64,000 bases of DNA from Drosophila persimilis. Taxonomy: Eukaryota; Arthropoda; Insecta; Diptera; Drosophilidae. Where the stretch lies: the NCBI RefSeq assembly GCF_003286085.1, contig NW_020825289.1, forward strand, positions 9,362,001 through 9,426,000, in the 5' to 3' direction. Below the pieces are notes generated by a model. It made no database searches, was not told where the DNA came from, and saw only the letters and a list, made by a program, of their open reading frames with translations. Both the position numbers and the translations under genes were made by a program. Below are positions 23,631 to 33,847 of the stretch, one piece after another (position 1 is the stretch's first letter; each line of letters opens with the position of its first letter).

Positions 23631-24870
23631 GTACGAGTTCGCGTCCGGGACTGTCTCCTGATCGCCAAGCGTTAAGCGTTGAGCGCAGCCTCTTCCTCTG
23701 GCTCTCCCCGAAGCCGCTGCCCCTTGTCCACCGCACCCTATACTTAGGCTTTGTAAATAAGTTTCCCGGCCCGGGGGCGCTTCATAATAGCGTAAGAAGT
23801 GTTTTGTACAAACCCGCTGTACATTTTACAGGCTTTGACGCACAGCACAGGAGATATCACAGCGTCTCTATGCTCTAGTTAGATTCCTTTCACAAATCCT
23901 TAGTTGTCCATACTTAAATTATTCTTTCGATGTGCACAGACGCGCCCTAGCACTGTGCCCTTTACATTAGTACCTTTTAGTTTAAATTAATTTAATGCTC
24001 CTCCCACAGCATCACGTATGCCAATTGATAATTTGATTCAGTTGAGTGTCATGTACATCAACGAATACTCCCTGCCATACTCCATCCGACAGCCAACTGA
24101 ATAGACCAGGACGAATCACAATAGCGCCGAAAATGCGAAAAGCCAATTGATACATATGTGTGCAATGTGCACAGCATTCACTGGAGTTGAGGTTGCAGCA
24201 ATGTAGGGTATAAACAGAGAAGAGAGAACATTCGAAGCCCTTTTCAAAATGGAAAACAATTGTAAAACAATATAAGTATAAAGTATAAATAATAAATAAT
24301 ATTAATAATTATACTAATGGTAAGGTATTCGTATAAATAGGACCTTGTACGTATATTGATGATAATTTTAAATTCTAAACATATAAACAATAAAAACTTA
24401 ATCTCACAAGCAACGCAAAATCATTTGAAATATATCGGGGCGAATATTCAGAATCAGAATAGTAACAAAAGGCTGTTTCTTGCCTGTAAATGTCTAAACA
24501 GCTTCCTCCTTTCGCCCACAATCATTGTTGTGTTTTCGTACTTTGATTTCGATTTCTTTGGATATAATAAACTACTCGTCTTTCTACCTCCTTACAGACT
24601 CGCTAATTAAATCGGGAGTATACCAACAACAGATACTCTCTCCAAGTTTAATAGTTGGTTTGTTTGGATCGAATTCCCACCGCTAGATTTTTGATTTTTC
24701 TTTTTATTTCTCAATAAATATGCAAAAATTATACAGCCGCATACGTATACGTACAGGATAGAATATGGGTCTGAACAAATGATCTCTAGATTAAATCGTT
24801 AACTTAACTTAGGCATAAATAGTTCATTAATTTAGCTATGCTATGAAGTAGTGCTAGTGGGGAATCTCCT
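23631..24870. other. Convergent 3' ends of the PHD and chitin-binding genes
   Basis: Non-coding, AT-rich DNA between two convergent stop codons. Plus-strand AATAAA candidates for the PHD gene occur near 24290, 24567 and 24713-24718. A minus-strand signal (TTTATT as written, 24703-24708) suits the chitin-binding gene. The last two are only a few bases apart in opposite orientation, so the 3' UTRs may touch or overlap. Confidence 0.6.
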
Positions 24871-27800
24871 TCAGTAGCGTCGGTGGCGTCCGCGCAGCTG
24901 CTGCGTTATGTCGTTGGGCAGCCGACCCACGCTGCTCTGGGGCACCTGGTAGGAGGTGCGTCCGGAGTAGAAGGACCGCTCCCTGCTCTTGCCCGATCCC
25001 GAGCTGGCTGTGTGCCTGCCGCCGGTGTCCGTCAGCTGCAGCTTATGGGCCGACACGTCACTGCGCTTCTGGGCAAGCTGCAGTCCCGGAATCAAGCCAT
25101 TGGCCAGCGTAGGCAGCTGAACATTCAGGTGATCCACATGACGTCCACCGATGAAGGATCCCTGCACTGAGCCAGTGGCTGTCACAGGTGCCGGCGGGGC
25201 CAGGGGAGGGAACTGTGGCAGCTGCTGCTGTTGCTGTTGGTACGGCACGAAGATGTTGGGCGTCAGGTAGGGCTGCTGATTAGTCTGTATCGACGGACGA
25301 GCCTGCTGGTGGAACTGTTGCTGCTGCTGCTGCTGTTGCTGGAAGGGATTATGCTGCTGCTGTTGCTGCTGATACGAATGTGGCTGTTGCTGGTAGATGT
25401 TTGGCTGGTAAATGTTTTGCGAGGGCTGTTGGTACTGCTGCTGCGTTATGTAGTTTGATTGCTGCTGAGGCTGCTGCTGACGCTGTACCTGCTGTTGCAC
25501 TTGCACATGATGATGTTGCACCTGCTGCAATTGCTGTTGCCCATAATGCTGCTGCTGTGCAGGCTGTCTCTGCACCTGTGCCTGTTGCTGCTGTTGCAGC
25601 GTTGTGGCGCCTGCAACACTGTTGGCGTTGCCCTGTCCGAACTTGCTGCTGAAGAAGTCGTTTAGCGAGACGTACGAGTTGCCCTGAGAGGCTTTGGGTG
25701 GCGCTTGGGTGGCCAGGGAGGCGATGATGTTGCTGGCGGAGTTCGGAGCAATCCGTTGTCCCTCAGCGCGGACAATCACAATTCCGGGTTGGGTGGGCAA
25801 GGCAGGCTGTGGCAGCTGCGACGGGCGTGGCGGTACTGTGAGACTGGATATGGCTGTGGAGCGGAAGAAGAGAGGGTATTAAACCGTGCCATACCCTCAC
25901 CTTGAGGACTCCTCACCTGGTGCTGTGGGTGGCTTGCTGTAGCCAATGCTGTTTCTGCCGCTGCCGCTGCTACTCCTGCTGCCAATAGAGCTGGTCTTGG
26001 TCAGTGGACGGTGCTGCTGGAACTGGGCCGGACCCTTGGCCTGGACACTCTTGAAGTTCTGTAAGACGGATTCGTCAACAATGGCGCGCGTTAGCTTATC
26101 GAAGGAAAGGAAGCCAGAGGAGGGAGAAAGGCTCGAAGTGATGGATTGAGAGGAGGGAGGTGCAATGTCGCTGACTGTTTGTGTGGCGTATACGTGTGGG
26201 GTGTGTTTTTGGGTCTGCGGTGGGTTGAGTGGTGCCTGGCTGTAACCGTAGCCCGAGGCTATGGCGGAGATTTGCTGCGTCAGGGTGGACAGGGCAGGAG
26301 AGGAGGTGGTTCTGGGTGTGGTGTAGACTCGCGCGGTGGTTGGAGCCCGAGTTCGCGTGACTGGAGCCTGCGTCTTGAAGTTCGAATAGCGATTCTTTCC
26401 GCGATTCACCGATGCCGCTGCTGTGGGTCTGGGATAGCTGCTGGTCGTGGATGTGGCGCTGGTACTGGTGGTGCTGCTGCTGATGCTGCTGGAGGCTCGT
26501 GTTGCTGGCGTGTAGATGCGATTCCCGCGCTGCACTTGGAACCTCTGCAGATTGCTGTGGACACTCTCCCAGCTGGCCTTCCCGGTCTCGACCTTCGTTT
26601 CCCGATCAATGTGGCGCGCCGATAGCTTTTTGCTCGGCCCCTGCTCGGCCCCACCCCGCACATAGGACAGGGAGGAAGCTGTGGTAGTGGTTGCTTCTGT
26701 GGTGGCCGGCGCCTGGGTGGTCGGGGCCTTGGTTGTACTCCTCGTGGCCAACGACAGACGGGACAGACGCAAGCGGCTTGCTGCCAGACGTTCCAGGTAG
26801 CTGCGGGTGGGCATATTGGTGGTTCGTTGTGTCGTTGTGCTGGTCGTGCTGCGCACCACCGGCAGCGGACGAACGTTGGCGCGTCTCAAAGTGGAATTAC
26901 CGCGATTCTGGGCGTAGCGCCGGTAGCCGCGAATCCGCTCCTGGGTGCTGCTGATCTCTGTGACCGTTTCCGTGGAGGTGATCATTACGGGAGTGGTGCT
27001 GGTTGAGGTACTAGTTGTGGAGGGGCTGCTCTCTGCCAACTCAATTGTGTTGAGGACCTGCGTCTTCTCGTCGTGGGACGTCAGTTGCACACCAGCCAGC
27101 AGCAGCTTGGCGGCCTCCTGATGGACGCTCGACTTCTCGGCGGCCTCGGGACTTTCCTCGACCTGGACCAGGTCATCACTGAGGGGCGGGCTGGCGGTCA
27201 GGGCGGCTGCCTGGCCCAGGGATTCGATGGCGAGTGCAGGAGTCAGGATTGGGGGTTCCAGCAGGAAGGGTGGCACAGCAACAGTGCTTGAAGCGGTTTC
27301 TGCTGCCAATGTGGTGGTCTCAGCTTGCTCCACTTCTTCTGCCTCCTCCGCTGTGGGCAGGGTGGGGGCTATAAGCAGAGCTGGACTCTCTTCCGTTGTC
27401 GATGGGGTGGTGCTGGCGATTTTGGCAAACTTGTGCTTGTGCTCAGTGGATTTGAGATCTTCGGTGGGTATCTCATTGGGCTTTGGAGTGTAATTTGTGT
27501 GGTTTGTGTGGTTTGAGGTATACATATGTGGGTGAGGCATTGTTGAAGGCGATAGTTGATAGAGTAGCGAAATTTATATAGATAGAGATAGATAGAGAGA
27601 TAGAAATGAATTAAGGAGATAGAAGAAATAGAGGAGGAGATTGCCAGATAGTTTCCGGGATTTAAGTGGATGATCCGTCTGCAACTCACCGTAAATCTCA
27701 CTGTGCCCGGCGTCTGTTTGGGTTTGTTGTAAACGTATGCCGAGGAGCTACCCTTGGAGCCATCTCCGTGCATGGCGAATCCGCGACTGAGGAACCGGAA

Positions 27801-28957
27801 GGGCTGCTTGATCTTGTGCGGAGCCATTGACTGGTAGCCGGAAACGGAGGGATCTGCATCGGAGGAGACCTCGTCCAGGAGGTTATTGATGTTGGAGACC
27901 AGATCCACTTGTGTGGCCTCGTCCTTGTTGCTCCGTATGTGCTTCATGTAGTCAGGGGCAAGGACCTCGCTCGAGGTCGACTCTGTGTCGGCCAAGACCT
28001 CCAGTCCCGCATTAACCCGCTCCGCAAAGTTCTTTTGCTTCTGGTAGTGATACTCACGCGGGTACTCGGCCACGATGTGGGCATTGGTGTGGTCGAACTG
28101 GATGCCCGGATCCGAGGAGAGCTCCCCCAGGCTGTTCACATAGATGCCCTCGCCGTCATCGTCAGAAGAGACGGAGGTAGAGATGGTCTCTAGCCTTGCT
28201 GCATTAAGAGGCTCACTTTTAATGTCCTCGCCCCGTCCTGCAGCAATTTGTGGTTCTTCGGCCTCCGCCGGATAGGTGAGTACTCCACTGACGCTGCTCA
28301 GATCCTTGCTCAGGCTCTGGTGCTGGTGATGGTGCTGCTGCTGTTGCGGAGAACTCTGCGAATGTGTCTGGGCCTGTTGCAGGGCCTTCGTTATGGTCTT
28401 CATGGGGTACTCCATCATGTGGCGGACGCGCTCCATCATTTCGTGGGTACTTCCCACGGTATTCGCCGCGTTCATGTCATAGTACCGCTCCGAGTCGTCG
28501 CAGTTCACGTTACGGTACCAGTCGCACACGAAGTTCTTCTGGCTGAAGAGGGTTCCGTTGGGACAGAGGAAGCCGAAGCCCTGGGGGGATCTCGCTGTGT
28601 GGGCGCAGATGCGGAACGCCTGGCAGCGACTCTCCACGTCAGCATAGTAGCCTGTGAAGGAATCAGATTAGATCCCATTAGATCGGTGGTGTAGAGAGAG
28701 GCCTGGAGATGCCACTCACCTTCATGGCGGCCCTTGCACACGAAGCTCGTCTTGGGCGGGGCACTGAGGATGGGGTAGTCCAGACCGGGCTCGCCGGGTA
28801 TCGTGTGCCGCAGATCGAACTGCTGGTCCGTGTACTCGCTGGACTTGTCGGCGTCCTCGAAGTGCTCCCCGCTGCTGTGGGTCTGGCCTTGGCCCTGGCC
28901 CTGGGCCGCGGCCAGCAGCAAGAGGAGCAGCCCCATCCACAGACAGGAGCTCTGCAT
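24871..28957 (-). CDS. Secreted one-domain chitin-binding protein (CPAP1-like)
   Basis: Four minus-strand exons fit together in frame: 28957-28720, 28651-27690, 27480-25917 and 25853-24871, encoding about 1,248 aa. The start ATG gives a Leu-rich signal peptide (residues 1-20). Residues ~74-130 form one CBM14/peritrophin-A domain with six Cys (C74, C89, C95, C109, C122, C130) and aromatic positions expected for chitin binding. The rest is long and low-complexity: a Thr/Ser/Ala/Pro-rich mucin-like middle, then a very Gln-rich section (~25200-25600) and a basic C-terminus. One chitin-binding domain plus a long disordered tail is the plan of cuticular CPAP1 proteins, which are extracellular matrix components. 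The acceptor at 27481 has a weak pyrimidine tract and is the least certain splice site. I cannot assign a specific ortholog. Confidence 0.82.
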
Positions 28958-30226
28958 GCTGAAAGTGGAGCTCGGATTAGCTGGCGCTTGCAACACCTTA
29001 AACGTTATTCATTAGGCTGATTGATAAACCATGAATCGGGGCAAACTCATTGATTAAAATGTTTGTCAAATTTGCATACGAATGAGAGCGGGGCAATGGG
29101 GAATGGAGCCACGTAAGTGACCGACCACCACGAGCCGACTGATTAGCATACGGATTGGGTAGAGGCGTGTCCGCTCTTTCACGTAACCAAAACGAGCGAA
29201 TCGAGACCCAAACAAATGCCTTTTCCAGCCGGGGAGCGACTTTTGTGTGGCACTGTTGCGTGGGTCCATCAACGGTTCGAATTCGGAATCAAATGACAGT
29301 TAAGCCCGATAAATAAAACAATAAAAGGAAGCGAGACCTGACCCTGAAATAGCTGCCGAGATTTCCGTTCGATCTAGATGTTGTGCCTCTCGAAATATTT
29401 TGAATATTTATGATCGATTTCGAATCACTTTCGATCTTAGTGCTCTGCCACTCAAGATAATTATGAATACCCATTCGAGATCGATTTTGAGTCAGTTTTG
29501 GTGCGAGTGTTGGTCATTTCACTGGTAATCATCAATCACCTGGATGAGCAAACATTATTAATCACACTCGGGCCGCATTAGAATGTGACTAATTTCGAAT
29601 TACCAAACGCTAATCAAATCTGAGCACCAAAAATATTCGAATCGCTTCCAGTTAAGCACTTGAGCAATCAATTCTCGATGGGTTTGCAGCGGGACGCTTG
29701 GCATCGGTTGGACAGCCGCTGAGGTCACTTGATGTCATTATTTTTTTCCCAATGAAATGTGCTGACAGCAGATACACATACAGATACATACAATTGCCAC
29801 TGAATTAATAGCAGGCAGTACTATTATTTTGACCATTGCTGTTCACGCAAATTGAAGCCTGCTCAAACGAAAGACTTAGGCAACGAACTTGCCAAACGAG
29901 CACTTGGTCTTCAGTTCACCTTCTTCAGTTGTGTTTACCCTGAAATATTACCCTTAATTATTTCCATGCATTGTTGTGTAAGGAAGCAACAAAGCACTTG
30001 ACCAGCCATCATCCATCCAAACACTCAATGATTGATTTCGCTATGCTACATAAATAGTGCAGAAGCAGATCGAAGGCAATCAAAGCCAGCGAAAACCAGA
30101 GAAAAACTCTTCAGGTTTTAGAGAGCGGACCAAAGTTGGAGCTTTGTTCGGCTGACAAACAAATCGGCACTTAATTGTCTACCAATTTGAAATGATAACT
30201 CAATCAAACGATTGCGCTTACATAAG
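28958..30226. other. Intergenic DNA between divergent secreted-protein genes
   Basis: Contains the 5' flank of the chitin-binding gene; a CTTTCAG just before its ATG could be a 5' UTR splice acceptor. It also contains the promoter of the small gene at 30227. No coding frame of note. Confidence 0.55.
30049..30057 (+). promoter_or_regulatory. TATA-like box of the small secreted-peptide gene
   Basis: CATAAATAG sits ~180 bp upstream of the start codon. Transcription would begin near 30078-30082. A short upstream ATG frame (30192 onward) overlaps the main start in another frame. Confidence 0.5.
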
Positions 30227-30540
30227 ATGGATGATGTAACAATTAGAAAACCAACAATAATTATAGCTTTGATAATTGCAGTGCTCGGTGGACAGTCCAA
30301 CGACCTTCCCGCGAGTCAACAAACTGTAAGCTCTCCAGTTCTATATACGATTTCATAATGACTATCTAAGCGACATCTAATTGAATTTTAATGATCCACA
30401 GACAGAAGCCAGAAGAAGCGCTGGAAGAAGTGCCTGTGCTCCACTCGCGTACTCCTCAATATGCAAATATCGACTGCAGCTGGGGAAGGGCCAGGGATAG
30501 GGACTTGGCCAAGTGCTACACTCATCTTTGGACAGCCTAG
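30227..30540 (+). CDS. Putative two-exon small secreted peptide
   Basis: I do not recognise this gene. Exon 1 (30227-30325) encodes 33 residues with a clear hydrophobic core (T-I-I-I-A-L-I-I-A-V-L) ending G-G-Q-S, a plausible signal peptide. A GTAAGC donor follows. The ~75-nt intron ends at an ambiguous acceptor, CCACAGACAGAAG, which allows at least two frames. The second AG (exon from 30406) gives 44 further residues to TAG 30538-30540: an acidic start, then D-C-S-W-G-R and K-C-Y-T-H-L-W, two Cys. The first AG (exon from 30402) gives 32 residues ending at 30500, with an R-R site and two Cys. I prefer the first-named frame on composition only. TATA-like promoter, signal peptide and short Cys-bearing product fit a secreted peptide of tissue-restricted expression. 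Confidence 0.5.
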
Positions 30541-33491
30541 AGCTTCCACTTCCACTTTCAAGTTACAAAAACCATTTACAATTCGACAGCTTCAGGGTCA
30601 TTATCAAGAGCAACGCAAAACTGAAAATCGAAACCGAAAACTGAACACCAAAAAAAAACAGACAACCACCGACAACGAGGAAGCATCACAAGAAAATGTT
30701 TTACTTCTCATTGTTTTCAATGATCCATCACAGAAAAAATTAAAATGCCAGACAAATGATGATTATAAGATGATGGGACCCGACCCCGAACAAGAAGCCA
30801 CACTTCGGAGTGGGGAGGGAAACTTTCAGATAACAGACTTTGCATTGAAAATCAAAACCCAAAACCCACAAAAAAGAGAATGGATGAACCCATCAAAGGC
30901 ATTTTCAATGAGATGGAATACATATTTTCGCTGTAATTCAAATGCGTGGATCATTATATATTTTATTATGATCTCCGACTGAGTTTGCCTTTGCTGCAAA
31001 TTAATTGGCAGCACGTTTTGTTGGGCCGAACCATAAATCTTCGCCAGGTATCACGAGAACGGGTTACCCCTAGTCGGGTATTTAATTATAGCAAATCGCT
31101 GACTATTTGGCGCCGACAAGCCCCTGACTCTCGAGTGTCATCCAGCTGAATTGATGGCTGGGATGTGGATGGGTAGAAGGATCTGCTGGTCACCGCCGAT
31201 TGCCTGCCACTCACTCATCTGAAGTGCCCGCATCTATGGAATTCGGCCTGAGTCTGGGTTCTACTTATGGTCAGATGACGTAAACCGAGTGCGTAACACG
31301 AGCTGAGAGTGAGGCACTTCAACGAGCGCCCAGCGTTCTGGGGAGATCCGTGAACTCTCATTCTGTATCCGCTTAGATATTCCGATTGGAGAGCTTTGGT
31401 GTTTGTTTTGTAAACATATCATTTGCAAATTTACGATCATTATTCCAACATCAAAGCGCCTCAAGGTGTTTAAACGGTTTTGGGGAAATGTTCTTGAGAG
31501 GGGCTGTTTTGAGAATTTTTTGATTTTTTGATTGAGAATTACCTCGAGAGTTGTAAGCCTCTTAGTTTTCAGTATTGTAATTCCATTTCTGTAACTTTGT
31601 TAACGACTCTCCATCTCGATTATAGGCTCTGTATCTTTACTAACCTATTCCAGACTACATCCTGCATTACTCATCCCAAAACCCATAATTAATTATCAAA
31701 ATTATTCATATTTTCTTTGCATTATTTCAGCGGTCAAATCTTCAAATAAGTAGCTCCATAAAAAGCTGTATTTTCGCTCCCCGACCTATCACTAGATCTA
31801 CACAATACATATCTTCTAAGTAGCTCCCACTTAAGCGAACTGCATCATCTGCTCGTATGATCGTGGGGGTGTCTGATATTTGTCATTTTCAGCATTTTCG
31901 CCGTTCGTTAGATGATTATTCGGGGTACTCTCCGTGGAGTCACATTTTTACCTTATTTATTTCCGAGTCAACGATTCCAAATGGACAAACTTGTATTTGT
32001 TTTTCTTAATTTGGCACAACCGTCGTATGGGTTATTTTCTTTTAATTAATATCCTATGGATGTAGGCACAGAAATACTTTCAGTATATAACTTCACAAAA
32101 CACAGAACTGAAGTTAGGCTAAAGCATTATCCTGTAGGTCGGTTGCGATTATATCCTTTATTCGAACTGGGGCTTAAGGAGCCGGCTACTGAGCGGAGCG
32201 GAGCCAGGTTAAACTGAACCGTTCGAGGCGCGATCTTGAACTGAACCTAAACATTCAATGTTAATCGAAATATTTTGGCCGCAAAAGAGTTTGAAGAGCG
32301 GCAGCGCCAGACCAAGACCCAGACCCAGACATAAGACCCAGACATTCAGACTCGGCCAGCCAGATAGCCCGAAATATACGCTGAAGAAGATACGTATACA
32401 ACAACAGAGACCCGATCGATTGCGTATGATGTTGCTGCGGTCCCACCGGGAAACCGGTGACAACCTGCTGCTGCCGAGGTTTATGTTGATGATGATGATG
32501 GTGCTGCCTGCCTACATAACAGTAACAGTTGGAGTTCATAAAAATACTGAAAAACAACAAAAGAAAGGCCCACGACCACTGTCAACTGTCTTCCTTAAGG
32601 GCGTGTGTGTGAATGGGAATTAAATCACAGTGAAAACTCCATAAAAACTAAAGGGTCCTTCCTATTGCCAGCACAAATACGGATGAAAGGAATCTTCTAC
32701 CACTGTTGATTTTCGGTAGGTCTGAAAGAAATCCATTTCAAAAACAAACCGTCGGCCTTTAGATTGTTTTCACTGTACCGAAGAAGAATTGGCTTTCGTT
32801 TTCATTTGGGGCTCTGGTTCGGCTTCGGTTTCGGGTTTCACACGGCTAAAGTGGCAGAAAAATGCGGCAGATCGGGTTCAAAAGCTCCCCAGATTCCTTG
32901 CATATGTATTTTCCCATAATTTATTGAGTAATCTTGACCGAGGCTAAGAAAGTGGGCGAATAGAACGAGTAGGAGGGGTCTGGGACTTCCGCATATGAAC
33001 CTAAGACCGAGTTTGAGTATCGTGTGACCCAAATCTGAAATTTTAATTAAACAAAAGCTCGATCAATTAACATGAAGCGCTGCTAAGCAGCTGCACTTGA
33101 AGCGCTTGGCTTTTTGGCCAAATGATTGATGGATGGAGCAGCGTTGGTGGTGTCATGTGAGCTTGGATCATTGGATCTTTGGATCCAGCGATTTGCAGAT
33201 CCACGCATATCAAACGCGATGCTGTGCCTTCTACAAATTGGATTTTGAGCGCCATCCAACAAGCGGACGGACAAGCTGAAAAATTGTTCGCTGTGGCATC
33301 TGCCCCTGATCCGCTTTGGTTTTAATTCTTTGTTTTTTTTTTTTTGCGCTAAACGTGTCGTACATCTGGCCAAATATTTGCCATGGCTGTGACTCGACCG
33401 TGTTTATAAGCCCAGCCGATTCGGGCCTGGCCAGCAACTGTGGCAACAACGGAATGGGGTCGGCCAGCTTTCAGTGCCACTGCCACCAGCC
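30541..33491. other. Non-coding interval between two small secreted-protein genes
   Basis: A 173-codon plus-strand frame overlaps exon 2 of the small gene and runs to 30982, but it is Lys/Asn/Thr-rich, lacks a domain, and is probably 3' UTR or chance. The rest shows no gene-like feature. Confidence 0.5.
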
Positions 33492-33499
33492 TATAAAAG
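33492..33499 (+). promoter_or_regulatory. TATA box (TATAAAAG)
   Basis: Perfect TATAAAAG 45 bp ahead of the ATG at 33544. The start site would fall near 33520-33525, leaving a 5' UTR of only ~20 nt. Confidence 0.75.
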
Positions 33500-33543
33500 T
33501 GCAACGCGAACGATTGCATCACCAGTTGATTGCGAGCAGAAAA

Positions 33544-33780
33544 ATGATTCCCTGGACACTTGTTGCACTTGCGGCGGCTCTCAGCGCTGCCGTGCTGTTG
33601 CCCCAACCCTCCTGGGCCAGTCCCCTCGGTGGCGACGACGACACCGTGGACAGACCCAACATCGACTACCCGGCCCTCTTCAAGGCGTTCCTCGACATGG
33701 GTAATGCCATCTTCGGTACCTGGGCCCCCGTGGGCTTCCGGGAGGAGTTGGACGGGCAGCGGGCCTCGTTTTATGGATAG
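33544..33780 (+). CDS. Small secreted protein, 78 aa, function unknown
   Basis: A compact intronless gene: TATA box 45 bp upstream, 79-codon frame including stop, and AATAAA 62 bp downstream. Residues 1-26 form a strong signal peptide (basic-free start, Ala/Leu core, cleavage likely after S-W-A-S or nearby). The mature part is ~52 residues, acidic at first (G-G-D-D-D), then a short amphipathic stretch around F-K-A-F-L-D-M-G. It has no Cys. It ends A-S-F-Y-G with Gly as the last residue, which could serve as a C-terminal amidation site, though no dibasic site releases a short peptide. I do not recognise the family. Codon use is GC-rich, like host genes. Confidence 0.75.
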   Translation: MIPWTLVALAAALSAAVLLPQPSWASPLGGDDDTVDRPNIDYPALFKAFLDMGNAIFGTWAPVGFREELDGQRASFYG

Positions 33781-33841
33781 GCGGCTCCTATATCTCACTT
33801 TCTTTCTATAAAGATATTGCATAACTGTCGCATGCTGCAGC

Positions 33842-33847
33842 AATAAA
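33842..33847 (+). terminator. Poly(A) signal of the 78-aa protein gene
   Basis: AATAAA 62 bp after the stop codon. With the TATA box it defines a transcript of only ~340 nt. Confidence 0.7.

Noticed and set aside
25200..25600. Dense CTG/TGC repeat resembling an array
   Set aside because: It is the antisense of the Gln-rich coding part of the chitin-binding gene, not a spacer-repeat array.
29274..29288. GGTTCGAAT, a tRNA B-box-like sequence
   Set aside because: No acceptor stem, A box or cloverleaf can be built around it; similar isolated matches elsewhere also fail.
30461..30982. 173-codon plus-strand frame overlapping the small gene's second exon
   Set aside because: Low-complexity Lys/Asn/Gln/Thr composition and out of frame with the preferred splice; more likely 3' UTR. 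An acceptor at 30412 could join it, so ortholog data could revive it.
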